A stretch of DNA of 64,000 bases from a bacterium (GTDB lineage Bacteria > BMS3Abin14). Shown one piece after another: positions 58,785 to 64,000 of this stretch (the stretch's first letter is position 1; each line of letters starts with the position of its first letter). The position numbers and the translations under genes were made by a program. Location: contig JARGFZ010000001.1 in assembly GCA_029210965.1 (NCBI GenBank), positions 124,001 to 188,000 on the forward strand. Direction: 5' to 3'. The notes under the pieces are model-generated. The model had not been told where the DNA came from, searched no databases, and was given only the letters and a program-made list of their open reading frames with translations.

Positions 58785-59456
58785 ATGAGACTGAGAAGCA
58801 TTAACTCCTGGAACCTTTCCCCCGTTGAGGCAGTCGCCATCCAGAGGGAACTTGTAGGCCAGGTCCAGGGCGGCACCCTCCCCCATGTCAGAACTGTACT
58901 GGGTGTCGACGTTTCTTACAGCCGCGCAGAGCAGACATTTACGGCCTGCGCTATCCTGTTGGAGCTTCCGAAACTTGTGCCTCTGGACTCCTGCTGTGGC
59001 TTTGGGAACGTCTCTTTTCCTTATATACCCGGACTACTTTCCTTCAGGGAGATCCCGCCTCTTATCCCCATGCTGAAAAAGGCACCGAGGCCCGACCTTA
59101 TTATCGTGGACGGCCACGGCACTGCCCACCCCAGAGGCTTCGGCCTGGCCTGCCACCTGGGACTTATAACGGGTGTCCCAACCATCGGGTGCGCCAAGAG
59201 CCTCCTTGTGGGTACTTGCGAAAAACCAGGTCCGGAGCGTGGAGACATGACACCCATGACCTACGATGGGGGTATCGTAGGGTACGCCTTGAGAAGCAGG
59301 AAAGGCAGCAAACCTCTGTACATCTCCCCGGGCCACATGCTGGATCCCGAAGAGGCGGTCAAGGGGGTACAGATGTGTTTGAAGGGCTACCGCCTGCCGG
59401 AGCCGATAAGGCTGGCACACAAACTGACCCAGCAGACGAGAGAGTTGGGGGCTTAA
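58785..59456 (+). CDS. nfi: Endonuclease V
   Basis: Nicks DNA (and in some cases RNA) next to deaminated bases such as inosine. The 223-residue protein has the RNase H-like fold motifs GVDVSY (Asp42), PGLLSFRE (Glu89), DGHGTAHPRGFG (Asp109) and GCAKS, matching the E. coli catalytic residues 35, 89 and 110. It is on the plus strand, divergent from the Rrf2 regulator. AAAGGAG lies eight bases before the ATG at 58785. Downstream are word repeats and no clear terminator. Confidence 0.95.
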   Translation: MRLRSINSWNLSPVEAVAIQRELVGQVQGGTLPHVRTVLGVDVSYSRAEQTFTACAILLELPKLVPLDSCCGFGNVSFPYIPGLLSFREIPPLIPMLKKAPRPDLIIVDGHGTAHPRGFGLACHLGLITGVPTIGCAKSLLVGTCEKPGPERGDMTPMTYDGGIVGYALRSRKGSKPLYISPGHMLDPEEAVKGVQMCLKGYRLPEPIRLAHKLTQQTRELGA

Positions 59457-59789
59457 AAGAAATACAGGAGCCAGTACTCAGGAGCCGGGAGCCGGGAGCA
59501 GATCAAAGGTAAAAAAACAATTTACCGCTGAGGATGCCCAGGAGGTTGTAAGGATGGGGGGAAGGACATTTCCTGAGGACATTTCCTGTTAAGAAAATGT
59601 TTTTTCAACACCAAGACACAGTGGATACAGAGAAGGGTTGAAATCAGGGGAAATTTGTTCATCCTTCCATACAGGGTCAAACCGTTAAACGGTATCCGGC
59701 CCAAATTGTCATCGCGAGCTGATACCCATGCGAAGCGATCCCGGTTTCCTTCTGCGTTCTGCATTCTGCATTCTACATTCCGATTGGTT
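59457..59789. other. Gene-free stretch with word repeats and a palindromic element
   Basis: Between endonuclease V and the PAP2-like gene (convergent). It holds CAGGAGCCAGTACTCAGGAG then CCGGGAGCCGGGAGC (59465-59500), the element 59706-59743 (see separate entry) and TTCTGCGTTCTGCATTCTGC then ATTCTACATTC (59751-59781). No gene seen. Confidence 0.6.
59706..59743. repeat. TCATCGCGAG...GCGATCCCGG palindromic element
   Basis: TGTCATCGCGAG and GAAGCGATCCCGG flank 14 bases. It resembles a widespread intergenic repeat (forms such as GTCATTGCGAGC...GAAGCAATCCCGG) that I know from many proteobacterial and metagenomic sequences. Single copy in this window. Confidence 0.5.
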
Positions 59790-60650
59790 CTACAGCTTGA
59801 ATTCCACCTTCAGCCCCAGGGCCGCTTCCCCATTATGCTCCAGCACCGGAACAAGAGTGAAGTTCGACCCCCTTCCCTTCCTTGAGCGGGCCACCACCGT
59901 CCTGCCGATGGCTGCTCCGAGAACAGAGCCCAGGAATACGTCGGAAGGCCAGGCATCCTGGTAGTAGAGTCGGCTGTAGGCAGTGCCGGCGGCGATCCCG
60001 TAGTAGAGCAGAGCCTCCAGGAACGGTTTTTCGTAAGAGAAAACACTGGCAACGGAAAAAATAAGTGAGGAGTTCATATCAGGCATGGAGCGGTACTTGC
60101 TGAACGGTTCAAAATCGAACGAGTCGCCGCTGTCTTCGGGTCCCTTGTGCCCGATCACGTATCCGGAACCAGCCGTGAACAGGGCTGTCATTGCGACAGC
60201 CTCAAGGCTTTCCAGAGAATTGGATTTCAGGTTTCTGCTGTCAAGGAAATAACCCAGGAGATAAAGCCCGGTAGTAATCTCGGGTATGTTCCGCCCGAGG
60301 GTCCTGAATCTATCGAACACATCGTCTGAACTCTCACTGCGGGTATCCGCGATGTTCTGCAAAAACTCCTCGTCATTGTTCACCAGGATCAGGGTGCCTA
60401 ACAGGGTCAACCCCGTAATCGCTGTTCCCCTGGGAGTCAACCGTACCGGGGAAGAGAGGATGTGCCTGAGGTCCCCATCGATCTTATCCATGATCATCTC
60501 GAAAGCAGGATCGAGGTGCTGAACCTCGTCCGACGGCTCCAGGATCCTGAGCTGCCGATCCGGCTCCTCTTCTGACTGGGCGTGAACCTGCGGGACCATT
60601 ATCCCGAAACATACCCAGACTAGAAAGATAAAGCGCGCCATCCGGCTCAT
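59790..60650 (-). CDS. PAP2-like protein with lost catalytic residues
   Basis: A 286-residue protein with a signal peptide (about 1-24, ending VHA-Q) and the C-terminal layout of type 2 phosphatidic acid phosphatases. Motif 3 reads SRLYYQDAWPSDVFLG (226-241): Ser, Arg and Asp are kept but the catalytic His is Ala233. Motif 2, normally PSGH, reads PDMN (190-193), so the second His is also lost. Motif 1 is vague. It is therefore probably not a phosphatase; it may bind lipids or support envelope structure. The chain ends in a possible beta strand (LGLKVEFKL). The ATG overlaps the stop of the DUF502 gene (ATGA). Confidence 0.75.
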   Translation of the reverse strand: MSRMARFIFLVWVCFGIMVPQVHAQSEEEPDRQLRILEPSDEVQHLDPAFEMIMDKIDGDLRHILSSPVRLTPRGTAITGLTLLGTLILVNNDEEFLQNIADTRSESSDDVFDRFRTLGRNIPEITTGLYLLGYFLDSRNLKSNSLESLEAVAMTALFTAGSGYVIGHKGPEDSGDSFDFEPFSKYRSMPDMNSSLIFSVASVFSYEKPFLEALLYYGIAAGTAYSRLYYQDAWPSDVFLGSVLGAAIGRTVVARSRKGRGSNFTLVPVLEHNGEAALGLKVEFKL

Positions 60651-61333
60651 GAGGCGCCTTCCTTGGGATCTTCCTCTTCCAACCTGATGATGCTTTTTTC
60701 CAGGGCTTCCTTCAATGCCGGGATCTTTTCTTCTTCACCCGGCATTATCACGCCCGCGGAGATGATGACCCTGAACGCCTCATCCACTGTCCAGTCCAGG
60801 GTGATCGCTTCTTCCTCCGGCACTACGAGGAGAAATCCGGAGGTCGGGTTGGGCGTGGTGGGTATAAAGACCGTGTAGGAGCGGGCCGGTATATGTTTTT
60901 CAAACTGCCCGATGGCTTCCCCGGTGATGAAGCCAATGCTGTAGATACCCTTTCGCGGATACTCCACGAGGATGGCCCTGCGAAAGCTGTCCTGCCCGCT
61001 TATGAAAATAGCTTCCAGGATCTGTTTGGAGGAAAAATAGAACCAGCGGAGCAACGGGATCTTCTCCAGTATCTTCTCACCCGTGTTGAGGAATTTACGT
61101 CCCGCAACGTTGGCAACCAAGGCGCCGATTACAAATATGATGGAGACTGTAAGGATCAGGCCTAGCCCCGGGATATTGAAACCCAGGAGATTCTCCGGTC
61201 GATACACCGGCGGAATGAGCCGGAGTGCCCTGTCGGTCCACCTCATGAGGGTGAGTAATACCCACCCTGTAAGGAACAGGGGGCTCAGTACCAGAATCCC
61301 GGTGAGCAGGTATTTCTTAATGGTGATTCTCAT
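60647..61333 (-). CDS. DUF502 family membrane protein
   Basis: I set the start at the ATG at 61333 (MRITIKKYLLTGILVLSPLF), giving 228 residues; the upstream open frame is word repeat. Two membrane segments are clear (about 8-30 and 55-80), followed by the DUF502 pattern: EKIPLLRWFYFSSKQILEAI and YPRKGIYSIGFITGE, FIPTTPNPTSGFLLVVPEEE. The family is widespread in bacteria and plants and has no firmly known function. It overlaps the PAP2-like gene by four bases, so the two are likely translated together. Divergent from groES. Confidence 0.85.
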   Translation of the reverse strand: MRITIKKYLLTGILVLSPLFLTGWVLLTLMRWTDRALRLIPPVYRPENLLGFNIPGLGLILTVSIIFVIGALVANVAGRKFLNTGEKILEKIPLLRWFYFSSKQILEAIFISGQDSFRRAILVEYPRKGIYSIGFITGEAIGQFEKHIPARSYTVFIPTTPNPTSGFLLVVPEEEAITLDWTVDEAFRVIISAGVIMPGEEEKIPALKEALEKSIIRLEEEDPKEGAS

Positions 61334-61517
61334 GATGAGCGACGAGGCTCCTTGCAAAGGGTGATCCGTAGATCCAAAAGATCCTTCCCGTTGTCGGGTC
61401 CCATTTAACAACAACTCGAAAATTGAAACTTGAAACCCTAAACTCTTATATTCTATGAAACCGCAACCATGTTTACAAGAGTAGATGGACAATATACAAA
61501 AAAAACACTTTAAACAC

Positions 61518-61545
61518 TTGATTTTTAATTAGCGAAGGTTATATT
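61518..61545 (+). promoter_or_regulatory. Promoter of groES-groEL
   Basis: TTGATT (61518-61523), 16 bases, TATATT (61540-61545). The expected start site would fall at the CIRCE operator, the usual arrangement for HrcA repression. Confidence 0.65.
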
Positions 61546-61554
61546 CCCTCATAG

Positions 61555-61581
61555 TCAGCACTCTGGAGGTGAGAGTGCCAA
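61555..61581 (+). promoter_or_regulatory. CIRCE operator (HrcA binding site)
   Basis: TCAGCACTC, nine bases, GAGTGCCAA. Against the CIRCE consensus TTAGCACTC-N9-GAGTGCTAA, each arm has one change, and the changes are not mirror-symmetric partners except for loss of the outer pair. HrcA would repress groESL here at normal temperature; the hrcA gene is outside the window. Confidence 0.9.
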
Positions 61582-61680
61582 AAAGCCCAAAGAAGGGGAT
61601 ATCAGCGGATCACCCCGATCAATCAACCGGGTCCGATGTTAATCTCGAAACTTTTTTAATTCAAGGAGGAGGATAAGAAG

Positions 61681-61971
61681 ATGAAGATCAGACCATTGCA
61701 GGATCGCATTCTCGTTAAAAGGCTGGAGGAAACAGCCAAAACAAAGGGTGGGATCATCATCCCGGATACAGCCAAAGAAAAGCCCCAGGAAGGTAAGGTT
61801 GTGGCTGTCGGAAAAGGCCGCGTCCTGGAGGATGGTTCTCAGCGTAAACTGGATCTGAAAGCCGGGGACAAAATTCTCTTCGGCAAGTATGCCGGTACAG
61901 ACGTCAAGATAGATGAAGATGACTATCTCATCATGAGGGAAGACGATGTCCTCGGTGTCATTGAGAAGTAG
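61681..61971 (+). CDS. groES: Co-chaperonin GroES
   Basis: The seven-fold lid of the GroEL folding chamber. The 96-residue protein is complete: [20 protein letters not shown], the mobile-loop segment [20 protein letters not shown] and the ending [27 protein letters not shown] lies just before the ATG. It is followed by groEL after 54 bases, and both come under the CIRCE operator. Confidence 0.98.
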   Translation: MKIRPLQDRILVKRLEETAKTKGGIIIPDTAKEKPQEGKVVAVGKGRVLEDGSQRKLDLKAGDKILFGKYAGTDVKIDEDDYLIMREDDVLGVIEK

Positions 61972-62004
61972 TAATTAAGTGAAGTAGCAAAACAATCTTT
62001 TTAG

Positions 62005-63666
<1,662 letters not shown>

Positions 63667-63674
63667 TTGGATTA

Positions 63675-63704
63675 AATCCAAGATCCAAAATCCAAGATCC
63701 AAAA
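63675..63704. repeat. Word repeat after groEL, unit ATCCAAA
   Basis: AATCCAAGATCCAAAATCCA then AGATCCAAAAT, between the groEL stop codon and the terminator. The unit GATCCAAAATCCAA occurs twice. Confidence 0.65.
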
Positions 63705-63705
63705 T

Positions 63706-63737
63706 GAAGCCCGGAGTGAAAACTCCGGGCTTTTTTA
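63706..63737 (+). terminator. Intrinsic terminator after groEL
   Basis: AAGCCCGGAGT pairs perfectly with ACTCCGGGCTT around a 4-base loop (GAAA) and is followed by TTTTTT. It ends the groESL transcript. Confidence 0.92.
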
Positions 63738-64000
63738 CTTTCAATGCCCTTGAGAACCAGGGGAAACCTTATATTGTGTCAGGAACATTAATTTCATTTC
63801 ATCAGTCCTCCGGGGGGAAAACAGATTGATCAGATCAGAGTCCCGGATAAATGTTGTGGTTCATGGACACCACCTCCCTATCTGTGCTATTCATTTCAAC
63901 GGGCTCAGGAAAAAACCGAGGTTTGAAGGAAAACGGACCGACGCTGCCACCGGGAGAGGGATAGGGGCTCAACATGGCAACCGCAACTATTGACTGAGAC
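63738..64000. other. Right-hand end of window, no confident gene
   Basis: The only candidate is a minus-strand frame that enters from the right edge and stops at 63835, encoding about 54 residues with no recognisable domain. A plus-strand ATG at 63974 stops after seven codons. Nothing here is strong enough to call a gene. Confidence 0.4.

Larger units (their letters stand above)
61334..61680. other. Divergent intergenic region DUF502 / groES
   Basis: It contains a word repeat (61413-61445, GAAAATTGAAACTTGAAACC type), the groESL promoter and CIRCE operator, and the groES ribosome site AAGGAGGAGGAT. No gene. Confidence 0.7.

Noticed and set aside
61334-61492. 53-codon N-terminal extension of the DUF502 protein
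   Set aside because: Runs through a word repeat and ends where the family's N-terminal membrane segment begins.
63835-64000. Minus-strand frame entering from the right edge (about 54 codons)
   Set aside because: No domain, and the upstream part is outside the window; too little evidence to call a gene.

Overview
The window reads as chromosomal core DNA of a Gram-negative bacterium of the broad deltaproteobacterial type. The evidence is a Lipid A/LPS assembly gene (lptD), a fused str-S10-spc-alpha ribosomal array, an ispD-ispF-cysS-rlmB block next to the tRNA-tufB-rpoBC cluster (an order I know from Geobacter-like genomes), a trpB2-type tryptophan synthase, and a CIRCE-controlled groESL. No phage, transposase, plasmid or CRISPR gene was seen. 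GC content looks moderate (mid-fifties by eye, not computed). Almost everything lies on the minus strand, so transcription runs from right to left; the exceptions are endonuclease V (58785) and groES-groEL (61681 onward).

Region by region, from right to left in the direction of transcription: groESL with promoter, CIRCE operator and terminator (61518-63737); a DUF502 membrane protein and a degenerate PAP2-like protein; endonuclease V and a divergent Rrf2 regulator; larE; a three-gene PA2779/PA2778-like envelope set; an M28 peptidase and a membrane GAF protein; a YhaM-like RNase, ispD, ispF, cysS and rlmB; then a tRNA(Thr-Tyr-Gly-Thr)-tufB-rpmG-tRNA(Trp)-secE-nusG-rplKAJL-rpoBC cluster (31999-46008) ending in a clear terminator. 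A new promoter at 31883-31911 then drives rpsL-rpsG-fusA-tufA-rpsJ and the continuous ribosomal-protein array down to rpoA and rplQ (12503), which also ends in a terminator. Below that are a fused two-cassette ECF-type ATPase, trpB2, accD, folC, lptD, lepA, lepB and yajQ.

The most notable absence is rplC (ribosomal protein L3): rpsJ is followed after 14 bases by rplD, where L3 is almost universally encoded. The two tuf genes, 16.8 kb apart, are identical by eye except for one synonymous base. cysS appears to be a recombinant: its 3' half is AT-richer, and a GC-richer remnant of another cysS 3' end survives just downstream.

The gaps between genes carry several unexplained repeat systems. (1) Paired-arm 'word repeats': a 6-12 base word repeated with small changes, often followed after a spacer by an inverted arm built from the same word; the word differs from locus to locus while the architecture stays. 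They also appear to have become the C-terminal tails of L17, FolC, a YhaM-like RNase and a small membrane protein. (2) A double-hairpin element in three copies whose stems change completely while loops and linkers are kept. (3) An element with conserved ends (GATGCAAGG ... GAGGAT ... AGCAGAT) around a variable stem. (4) An AACCTCGTAAAA element in the leader of the tRNA-tufB operon. These are the best candidates here for something undescribed. All functions are assigned by reading the protein and DNA sequence; no database search was run.
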